NCBI GenBank assembly: GCA_964588995.1
Contig: CAZPQM010000001.1
Location: forward strand, 1-64,000
DNA length: 64,000 nucleotides
DNA from: CAZPQM01 sp964588995
GTDB taxonomy: Bacteria > Pseudomonadota > Alphaproteobacteria > Rickettsiales > UBA8987
Direction of reading: 5' to 3'
Both the position numbers and the translations under genes were made by a program. Positions within the stretch are counted from its first letter, which is position 1; each line of letters opens with the position of its first letter. This document shows positions 50,701 to 58,700 of the stretch, piece after piece. The notes below the pieces were generated by a model, which worked only from the letters and a program-made list of their open reading frames with translations, made no database searches and had not been told where the DNA came from.

Positions 50701-52226
50701 TTTGTAAAATCCGCGGCTTCAGGGCTAATAGATGCGATTGCGGTTTGCACAATTTCGCTACAGCAGCTATTCATAATATTTTGCATCGCAGCCCCCTCAG
50801 TCAGCTGATTAAGCGCTACACCAAGGTCCAGGTTAAGAATATGAGTCCAGAGGCTGCCAGCCTCATCTTCCGGGCAGTTGACGCACCAAGGATGTGTTAC
50901 GGGGCAATCGTTAGACATTGGAAGCATAAGCGGATCTATATTATCTTCGTCAACATTAGCCGGATCACACGTGCCCTGTATTTCCGGAGGGCTCATCTCA
51001 TTACTACATTCGCAAATAAGAGGTGAAGAACTGCCCTCTACAGACTGCAGAATACTGATGCCGCATTGTAACGCATTAGTTAAGACACAGGCCGTATCAA
51101 TCACGTTAGCAATCTGAGGAGACGCTTGTTGAATTGAGTTAATCCGCTTGCAGCAAAATGTTGCAAAGCCACTGTTTCGATTGCCTAAGTTTGCCTGAAT
51201 TTGATCTGTCAAACTGTCGACATTAACTGGGAAAAAAGATCCATTTCCATCATCCATATCTAAACCTTCAACGGCGCAGTTCCAGACATCTGCCCAGCCA
51301 CACATCGTATCCAGCCAATCACCCCCCAAACCGAGTCCACCGAGTAAGTCTTTGATAGTATCCTTAGTTGCAGGATTGCAGCAATCATCGATTACTTCGG
51401 TTCCAATCAGGCCATCACCATTGGGAGGGAAATCCGAAATATTATCCTCAATGGCCAAAACGCAATTTAGAACACCCGCGCCTTTGGTACAAACCTCCAG
51501 TACCTTACTTTTTGTAGTTCCCACATTAGTCATACGCTCTTCGGCATCGGCATCGTCTTCATAGGGAGGCGGGCCAAACTTGTCTACTTGTTCGCCTTCA
51601 TCATTGGTTATTATAACCGGACTGAGTAATACTTCGCAGCATACGGGGGATGGTGGATTAAAACCAAGGGGGGGCAGCGGGCAAGGTTGACCCGGAACGA
51701 AACCGTTTTCATCGCAAGCCCCCGGATTTTTTCGTATATCGCATTTACTCTCGCAAATACAACGTTCAGCCTGGCACGGCTTTATGCTCCCCATCCCTGG
51801 AAGATTAATCTCGATATTAGGTGCTATACTACACAGTACTTTACAAGCTTCATAAGCATTCTGCTCATCGTCGCTATTACCGAAGCTTTTCAAACAATCC
51901 AGTAACTCACATTCTCCAGTATTGCGTAAACAATTATAGAGCATAATGCAGATGCGTTCCCAAGAGTCGCCGCCGTAGCGCTCAAAGGCGGCACAGAAAG
52001 AGTCTATATTAAAGCCAATAATGATGCCGGTGGGGTCATAAAACGTACCTTTGGCGTAACTGCCATCTCCAACCCCTTCTGTGAAACCTGAGCGGTCAAC
52101 ATCTTCCGCATTGCCGGCGGCACCACCTTCAAGACTCATATCCGGTGCTTGAGCCAAAGCGGTTATATTCGCATTGAGAAATACGAAAAAACAGAAAAAA
52201 AGAGTAATGATCCCCCTAAACCACAT
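47703..52226 (-). CDS. Giant secreted cysteine-rich repeat protein (1,507 aa), unknown function
   Basis: A signal peptide (cleavage near ALA-QA, residue 25) leads a mature chain with dozens of cysteines and no membrane segment. Residues 196-1217 consist of about eleven divergent units of 60-165 residues built on a CC pair, then 20-33 residues, then C-x7-C: cysteines 282/283-309-317, 358/359-380-388, 488/489-512-520, 606/607-632-640, 695/696-720-728, 772/773-807-815, 939/940-972-980, 1032/1033-1060-1068 and 1121/1122-1148-1156. The first and last units are irregular. Between units lie small Cys/Asp/Pro inserts, and a different cysteine-rich tail follows (about 1274-1495). No family recognised. 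Many disulfides imply folding in the periplasm and use on the cell surface or outside. Third gene of the leftward operon. Confidence 0.75.
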   Translation of the reverse strand: MWFRGIITLFFCFFVFLNANITALAQAPDMSLEGGAAGNAEDVDRSGFTEGVGDGSYAKGTFYDPTGIIIGFNIDSFCAAFERYGGDSWERICIMLYNCLRNTGECELLDCLKSFGNSDDEQNAYEACKVLCSIAPNIEINLPGMGSIKPCQAERCICESKCDIRKNPGACDENGFVPGQPCPLPPLGFNPPSPVCCEVLLSPVIITNDEGEQVDKFGPPPYEDDADAEERMTNVGTTKSKVLEVCTKGAGVLNCVLAIEDNISDFPPNGDGLIGTEVIDDCCNPATKDTIKDLLGGLGLGGDWLDTMCGWADVWNCAVEGLDMDDGNGSFFPVNVDSLTDQIQANLGNRNSGFATFCCKRINSIQQASPQIANVIDTACVLTNALQCGISILQSVEGSSSPLICECSNEMSPPEIQGTCDPANVDEDNIDPLMLPMSNDCPVTHPWCVNCPEDEAGSLWTHILNLDLGVALNQLTEGAAMQNIMNSCCSEIVQTAIASISPEAADFTKNVCAGFQMAECLNAFVIDLGMSNVGNQCTCSNSSATCDPNNNLPGGSNPDCSADGACTDCSGIPIGSFLSELLALEAEGAVQDAVTNGAASNILEDCCSSDEGIINIAYNIDPDFGDIISTTCAGFNLQACAISLVYFAKDISSLYDDTKPEIDNLLDIFTTSYDIFLDTIQDVTGDAIYPVYQYCCENPDTIAAANAINTNFGNGLQQVCTVIETATCVNAMADYALQEIPGDIQTTLNALAGQGLSNLDALPPTKGIQNACCGISVINNSLGPTTNMVQPIKDLNPTVGNVLEGLCHYAYAHRCGEAFVRSFSVGQPDPAQQFNTCTAGAQVGGGNLTTTHDGQEFNYCETDEDCPHLMLLDCSEPDDIDTYDPATACNEQLVTEGACGQNEDRTILNHIISIFKEGDPLHQAVIDHGILPEDFDQNCCWDKAYEAFDYFHDLLLPGATGNSSGYYLELACAADSLVQCAAQLASTVDGLTSDMFTEDNQGSIGSDIFDAVENTLGALTNQGDKNSIKQSCCAGSGVIQAANALFGTPNNVSKIVQLSCDVLEVLECATASLNLLPEPWENKTELEQTLNDADDEGTNSSALDFINDMTFNGMMVLSDQCCAADTRPAFQRVMGNNPALMNGYDAFCKILNWGYCIFGVADGIGYTFQSTKQVISNWSSDDSNNSEANNFLGEIMNHINNVGSLTDTIPQIVDHCCNVVPQLTDPDFFINNVVNVTCNDGQECEPDAYHPYMCAIAYMSQRSSPSAKFQVADCCQYVNWIPGVTCSEPDLDTECYELIPTTNPPSERRGVACQWGVREDKRGEFPCNAKSSIDWLSPIINNGNPLDGAAGPNDLVNRINLNYCGNCPIPEDGNPNSPQWWTDLKNLVAQGLECLGHGCGPAVDPDVQCLNCKAEDLYTLRNSSVTPPGLICDAEMELDGNPSDEQDQCKVISWDFVCEHCTWSLNKTDTQIIQGYNSGLQTHYCSFKQENCLPIADYINGNTLTMP
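48576..51641 (-). repeat. About eleven degenerate CC-x(20-33)-C-x7-C protein repeats
   Basis: Coding-level repeats within the 1,507-residue protein. Nine consecutive units keep the C-x7-C spacing exactly (for example CAGFQMAEC, CTVIETATC, CAADSLVQC, CDVLEVLEC), while the surrounding sequence is nearly unrelated and the units vary in length. Cysteines eight positions apart on a predicted helix, paired with a CC dyad on a preceding helix, suggest a two-disulfide helical hairpin. Confidence 0.75.
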
Positions 52227-52264
52227 GCTTTATTGTACCATATTTATCTTAATTTATACATTGC

Positions 52265-55200
52265 TTATTCAATCGGCTTATAAGGCGCTTCGCACATATC
52301 GTCGTTTGCACATATTATCTGCGCCGTTCCTACTGGTCGGCTTTCCGGCAAGGCTTCTCTAAGGTCGATAGGCGCTTCGCAAAAGCCGACCCGTTCATTA
52401 AGGAAATGCCTAACCCGAAAACCGTCATACCTACCAGCAAAACCGCGACGCCACTCCCCTAAATCGTAGAATTCTTCCACTGTTCTCTGAAGTGCAGGAT
52501 CAGCGGTATTCCAATTTTCAATCAAACATTTATTTGGGTCGCTAACCGTAACCGTAGCACATCGTCCGGCAAATTCCGCTTTAACCATATCCGTAGTGAT
52601 AGGAATAGGCACCACAGGCCCCGTGGTGAGACCTACGGAAGCAAAATTGTCACGCTCACGTGCAGGCACACAATTGTCATCACATAAAACCCTAAGGCTT
52701 CTTTCAGGGTCGGCAATAATTGGACATTTAATTTGTTCATCATTATCATCAAGGCATACAAAACGGTCGCATGTGGGGCGCTGCAATCCGTCTGTAGTTT
52801 CGCTTGCCAAACCATCATCCGTTGTTGGAGCGACATCAAATGCAGGTCTGAATAATTTGATGCGGTACCAGTTTGGTTCCCAGCATTCCGCATAGTCCGG
52901 GTTATCACACGGGCCGTATTTGCAAAGTAAGGGTTCTTCGGAACAGCTAATAGGGTTGCCATCAAAATTATAGCGCTGACGATCTTTATAAATTGTTCTT
53001 ACGGTAAGCGTTTTCCATCGGTCAGTGTTTCCGCAGCTATCAAGATTTTTCCCCCAGTTCCATTCCGAAACTACCAGACTAATCGGATCGCCATTCTGAG
53101 AAAGATTTACTTTTTCTACTAAGGCGATATGCCTACGATAGCGAGCATCTACAAAACCATCCGGAATATCAGCAAACGCATCAGTGACACCCTGAGTCGG
53201 ATGATTGGAATCTGGCATATCCCCAGACCCTACATGTGATAATATGGTTTCATCATATATAATGAAGTCACCTTTTGCGACATGCTCAAGACCCTCGTAG
53301 TTATCATGCAGGTAATGATAGCGCGTAGGCTGACTGCGGTCATGGGGATCGTAAGATCCGGTAAACGGGCAATCAGGGTCGTACTTTTTACCTGAGATTT
53401 GACAGTTTAAAGGATCCCACATCCGCGGACCTCCGGCACGTTGATCTAATACAAAGTGCCTTTGTTGAGGGTACATACCAGAAATATCTGTACCGTCGCG
53501 TGCCGTCCGATATACAGAACTATATACAAATTCCAGATATGATTTGTCATAATCGCTGCTTTCGGCATAATTGTTCATATCCAACCCTATATTTCCCTCC
53601 CACTCAATGGGCGCATTAACGTTGAACTGGTCGTCAACACGCCATAATCCATAAGCCGGTCCAGCATTACCACGCCACATAAGCGGCCATGTCAGGATAC
53701 TTAAGGAAGTTTCGAGGCGTTTGCCTGGAACCAGATCTGAAGGCGCTGCTCCCGGATCATCAACCATATATCGTTTTTCGTCAAACGCGCTATCATCTTT
53801 GACAAATGGCGTCACGGTTTCAAACGTCATGCCACTTTTCATGAGAACATATGCCTCACTGGAGCCTTCAATAAAGGTTTTTTCATAATCGCACAGGCAA
53901 TTAAGGCTAAACCATCGTATGCAGCGCGCCTGATAGAGCATCATTTCATACCAGCCTCCGATATCGCATCCGCGTGGTCCTACGATAGCAGCTTGCGCGC
54001 GGGGGTGATGTACAAACGGGTCTATCGCCCCGCCGGTTTCAGGGTCATCAACCGTTGCAGCGCGTGTTGCAGCGAATGCCTGACTAGCAGCTTTAAGAGC
54101 CGCGTTGAATCGGAATGCGTGCATACTACGCACATCACCATCTTCCGTAATTTGCGTAATATTTGCGCCACGCGGTGTTAACTCTTCTACTTCCCCGGAA
54201 TACGCTTCCGGATCAAACGGGTTAGGTTGAGTTTTCTTCCATTCATTATAACGGCCTTGAAGAAATGATGCGAAACCTATCATAACGGATTGATCCATAT
54301 TAACACCAAGATCTTCACCGGGCTGAAATATCTCAGCAGATTGGACACAATTCTCGTCGTCGGCATTAAAGCAATAGCTGGAGTCACCGAAGCGGAATAC
54401 ACTATCGGGAAGTGGTACTGCCGGCTCCATATACGGAGGGCCGATATCTCGCGTTTGTGCAGAAAACACTAAATCATGATGTTTGTAGCCAAAACCGGCA
54501 GATTCATAAGGCACAGGAAGCATAGCTAAGTGATTTGGCTCTTCCGCAGTCCACCTTAAATTAACAGCAGGCGGAAATTGCAAGCTGCCGTCCCCTTCCT
54601 CTTCTTCTTCCATTTCACAAATACGGCCTTCGTCCACATCGACATTTTCACCTTCTGGCAATACAATAAGTTCCCCTGCAGGATCATCTGAGCCAACGTC
54701 AATATCTTCAAAAATATCATCCGGACAAATTAAAGGGGTATTGCCATCGCCATTTAGTCCTTCCGAAAAAGGAGTACATTCAAATTGTATATTAAGGGCC
54801 TCTTCGAATGTGAGTTCGCTAGTATCCGGTTTAATATTGTTGCCGCTGGTATCGGTCATACGACGGAATGTGCAATTCTCACATCCGCATGTTCCTCCGT
54901 TTCCAAATTGTGTTAACTGATTTTGACAACGTTCTATAAAACTAGGGTCAGATGCATTTCCGGGTTCTAAACACCAGGGGTCAGTACCTTCTCCGGTGAA
55001 TATATTTGCAGCTGAGTTATAATCAGCTGCCTCGGCGCATATGGGTAAGTAACAAGTTTGATCGGTGTTTTCGGGGTCGTTAATTAGGGGCATACGAGAA
55101 TAATCATCAACACGCTGGTAACAAGGCTCGAATCCAGTACACCAACCGGAGATGTTGCGCATTGCAGGGCAGCGCCTGTCGACGCATAGAGTGACGGTCT

Positions 55201-55741
55201 TGGGTCCAAAAAACTCACTGTAGCCTGGTTGCAAAGGCTGTGGTTCATACGAAATAATCATGTCATAGCTGCTGGGGAGTGAGTAATTCCGCCATGTGCA
55301 TTCATAGTCCCCGTCAGAGGGATCTTCGTCATTGGGGTCTAGGCAATACGCACTCAGTTGAGGGTCAGATTGGAAGCGGATAGAAACATACACGTTATTA
55401 TATATTTCTAAGGTTTCATTGGAATCGCACGCACCGACTCTTATACAGCTATTACTAAAGCCAGTTAGTAAGCTTTCATCAACGGTCAATTGGTCCGTAG
55501 GTACGTTCGGGGGGGGGAAGCCAGAAATATCAAAACCATGCTCACCTTCACACACCATATAGTTTCCTGTGGCAGCACGGACATCTACACTGGTTGCCCC
55601 CGGTAGGTTAAGGTGAGTTTCCGATATCATTTCGACGTAGGATTGAGCACTGGCGTCACTGGCATAGCTAAGTAAGCAAGCGGTGCAAAGTACAAGCAGG
55701 CTTTGAACTAAGCGATATTTATAGCAACTAAGATTAAGCAA
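52265..55741 (-). CDS. Large secreted cysteine-rich protein with a CHAP-like amidase signature (1,158 aa)
   Basis: A signal peptide (cleavage near ASA-QS, residue 32) precedes a cysteine-rich N-terminal third (residues 60-340), an acidic linker (EMEEEEEGDG, about 376-385), a cysteine-poor middle and a cysteine-rich end. Residues about 776-915 look like a CHAP cysteine/histidine amidohydrolase: KGDFIIYDE (824), RRHIALVEKVN with candidate His871, and VVSEWNWG with Glu893 and Asn895 in the E-x-N order of CHAP enzymes. Candidate nucleophiles are Cys780 or Cys791. If right, it cuts peptide bonds in peptidoglycan. The start is TTG, with its GAGGAGGAAG ribosome-binding site formed by the last codons of the upstream gene. 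Second gene of the operon. CHAP call is inferred by eye. Confidence 0.65.
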   Translation of the reverse strand: MLNLSCYKYRLVQSLLVLCTACLLSYASDASAQSYVEMISETHLNLPGATSVDVRAATGNYMVCEGEHGFDISGFPPPNVPTDQLTVDESLLTGFSNSCIRVGACDSNETLEIYNNVYVSIRFQSDPQLSAYCLDPNDEDPSDGDYECTWRNYSLPSSYDMIISYEPQPLQPGYSEFFGPKTVTLCVDRRCPAMRNISGWCTGFEPCYQRVDDYSRMPLINDPENTDQTCYLPICAEAADYNSAANIFTGEGTDPWCLEPGNASDPSFIERCQNQLTQFGNGGTCGCENCTFRRMTDTSGNNIKPDTSELTFEEALNIQFECTPFSEGLNGDGNTPLICPDDIFEDIDVGSDDPAGELIVLPEGENVDVDEGRICEMEEEEEGDGSLQFPPAVNLRWTAEEPNHLAMLPVPYESAGFGYKHHDLVFSAQTRDIGPPYMEPAVPLPDSVFRFGDSSYCFNADDENCVQSAEIFQPGEDLGVNMDQSVMIGFASFLQGRYNEWKKTQPNPFDPEAYSGEVEELTPRGANITQITEDGDVRSMHAFRFNAALKAASQAFAATRAATVDDPETGGAIDPFVHHPRAQAAIVGPRGCDIGGWYEMMLYQARCIRWFSLNCLCDYEKTFIEGSSEAYVLMKSGMTFETVTPFVKDDSAFDEKRYMVDDPGAAPSDLVPGKRLETSLSILTWPLMWRGNAGPAYGLWRVDDQFNVNAPIEWEGNIGLDMNNYAESSDYDKSYLEFVYSSVYRTARDGTDISGMYPQQRHFVLDQRAGGPRMWDPLNCQISGKKYDPDCPFTGSYDPHDRSQPTRYHYLHDNYEGLEHVAKGDFIIYDETILSHVGSGDMPDSNHPTQGVTDAFADIPDGFVDARYRRHIALVEKVNLSQNGDPISLVVSEWNWGKNLDSCGNTDRWKTLTVRTIYKDRQRYNFDGNPISCSEEPLLCKYGPCDNPDYAECWEPNWYRIKLFRPAFDVAPTTDDGLASETTDGLQRPTCDRFVCLDDNDEQIKCPIIADPERSLRVLCDDNCVPARERDNFASVGLTTGPVVPIPITTDMVKAEFAGRCATVTVSDPNKCLIENWNTADPALQRTVEEFYDLGEWRRGFAGRYDGFRVRHFLNERVGFCEAPIDLREALPESRPVGTAQIICANDDMCEAPYKPIE

Positions 55742-58700
55742 TTATTCTTCCTCCTCATCGGTAATTTTAGTGGGCCACCTTGCAGGAGCATATCCGTGAG
55801 TAAGGTTGCTTGCCGGATAGGTATTGGAAATATCCCTTGTAAGTACAGGACAGGCCTTTGCACGTGCCTGATAGTAACAACCCAGCCAGCGTTTATAAGG
55901 ACCATAATCTTTACAAATTGCGACAGGATTAGCAATAATCGAAAGGCCGGTAACTAAAACATGTTGTTGGCATGTGCAGAAATCTTCGCGGCAGCGTGTG
56001 GTCCACATATTATCTTCCGGGCAGTTACACCAAAAACCAAATTGACCCGGTTGCATGATCTTTTCTTTATCGTTGCTATCAATGTATGTTTCTTCTTTGA
56101 TAAACTCCCAATTATGTACCATAGGAGCAGTGCAGACATCCCCCTGCGCAAATTCATTGATGGCTTTTAACGTTTTTTCAAGCATCTCGGGAATATTATT
56201 CGCAAGTCCGGCTAATACAGCTTCGGCCGTGTAACCTGCGAAATTGGCCATCGTAATAGCGAGGCAAGCTGCGTTTACGTCTGCTACTTCATCGGCATGC
56301 GGAACCTCAGTTTTAATGTCCATACACTTATCAGGAGCCTTAGCCCGTTTTAAATACTTCAACGCATTGGAAGCAAGTAAAGTGTATTCTGAAAGTCCTG
56401 CATCACCAGCAGCTATTTTAATTGCAGCCTCAATAACTTTCACACTATCTTCTGCCATTTGTGTAAGATTATCTATTCGACAGGCACATTTATGTACGAT
56501 ATTAACAATTTCTTGTAGGTCGTCTAAAACACCCGCTAGGGCATCTGTGTGAGAAGGGTCAATAGTCGTATTGCTTAATCCGTCAAGCTGATTGCCTGTG
56601 TCGGTTCCTTCTCCGAAAGGTGAGTTGCCGTTAAATAGACCGGCAACCGTATCTGTTATGTTGTCACAAATAGAAGGATCTACAGGTAAAGGTATGCCAG
56701 GCAAGCCAAAATCAGCATCATAAACACGTTCAGGTAAAGTACCAGTTTCCGTATCACAAGCAGCCATTGGCTTTCTTATGGGTCCTGTACATTGGATAAA
56801 GGCGTGAATAAATTCATAATCAAAACGTGGCAACCTCCAGGAGACAATCTTTGGATCATCAACACGTTTTCCAAATGCACCTTTCCAATCTTCACAGCGT
56901 GACTCTGTTTCTATCCCAATCATCCATTTGCCGAGGATATTATGCGGATCTTCCTGCCAGGAGCCGCGATGCACAAAGGGTCCGCAGCCATTGCGAATCC
57001 TTTCTACAAACGGATATTCCAGGCTTAGGCGATTTTGTATGTTAGGACGCCGATCAAGGTTAAATGCCATCGCATTCAGAACAGGCATTCTAATTAACGC
57101 AGTGTGTTCTGCACTACTGGCCGTATTTTTCACGCTTACATAAGGGTTAAATGGTATTTGAAATTCGCACCAAAACGGGGCGTAGACATCCGCACCAGAC
57201 AGACCTGCCAGATACCCTACGATATCAAATGGATTTGGGATGAAGGTAAATAAACGTGTCGAAAAATTAAAATTCTCTACTGATTCATCAGCAAACTGGA
57301 AGCCAAAAAATTTGCTTATAGTTGGGTTCGTCTTATCCTCCGGGCAAACCAGTGCTTCAGTGCAACGGCCGTCAGTAAGATTACATTCTGCGTCAGAAGT
57401 GCAGGGTGCACCGGTATTATCGCACAGTCTAGTTGTGCTGCTTTGTTGGAATATGCATGTACCCGGATCTGGAGGAGGGCATCCTGTGTTGGGATCAGCG
57501 CCAGCTGCCGGGTCACACGGCTGTCGTGCACGTCCATTTTCCGAATGGCCATAAAGGCAAATATGACCTGGAACTTTATCCTCTTGTTTACATTCTTGTG
57601 CATCCTGAGCGGGCACTTCTGTGGTGCCGTCAGCATTCATAAACCGCTCAAAAAGCTCTACAAAGCCTCCTATTCCAAGATCAGGAGGGACATCCCATGC
57701 ATCATGAACAAAGGTGTGCGTACAATCCCTGGCATCAAAACCTGGGTCTATCCAGTCGTCCTGAATTGACGTGCGATTATCCATTAGAACGGAGGAATCC
57801 AATGGAATCGGTGCATAATCCGGATCGTTAGATGGGTCCGCATCAGTATACCATGCGGGATCGTTTGAAGGATCGTCATCCTGAATCAATTTCAGATCTT
57901 CCCATTCTTGTGGCGGTGTGCTGCTGTTAGTATTAATGGCTGCACCTCCGCTTCCGGTTAAAATATTAATGGTATATTGAATCAGGTTAAATGGATTAGT
58001 TGCCATATCCTCTGCAAGCTCTTTAGGAGTGCAGTTACATTGCTCGAGAAACTTTTGTATCAATGTAAATAAATAGACAGGCACCCCTTTATTCGGCTCA
58101 CAGAAAAAAGGAGGCTTAGCACAAGGTGTTCCATCAGGGATTCCTGTAAGGAGGAAGTTAAAGTCAAAACGGAAATGAGGTATGATGGCAGCTCCTCCTG
58201 TATGTAGCGGCCAGGCATCATGCGGCAAAACTACTGCTGTATCATCCGGACTCCAAAGGACCTTAGGCAGCCCAGGTTCGGGTTCCATTGGTGGTAAAGT
58301 CATTTCTATGGTGGGAAGTTTAGGCGCTTCAAAGGTAATGATAGACCGGACATCTTCGATGTCGGTTGTTAGCCAATGAAATGAGCCCATAATTTCGTCA
58401 AAGCCAATGCTATCCAGTAATGAGCCTATAACCCCATCTAAATCTTCTTGGTTAAAAAGGCGTGTCAAACGAGCTGCCCCAACATGTAGGTTTGGAGCAC
58501 ATATTTCCTCAAAGTATTCTTCGGGCCAGAATCGCGTTTCAGGAGCAAGCATAGGACAGCCGCGGCGTCTAAAATCCATCCCTTCTTCATTGGGCTGCAT
58601 TGCAGCTGAATCAAAGATGGTTTTGGTAACATCGACTCCTGCAACGTTTTCAACTACTTTACGGATAGTCGGAACTTCACCCTCTCCCAAGAAATTAAAA

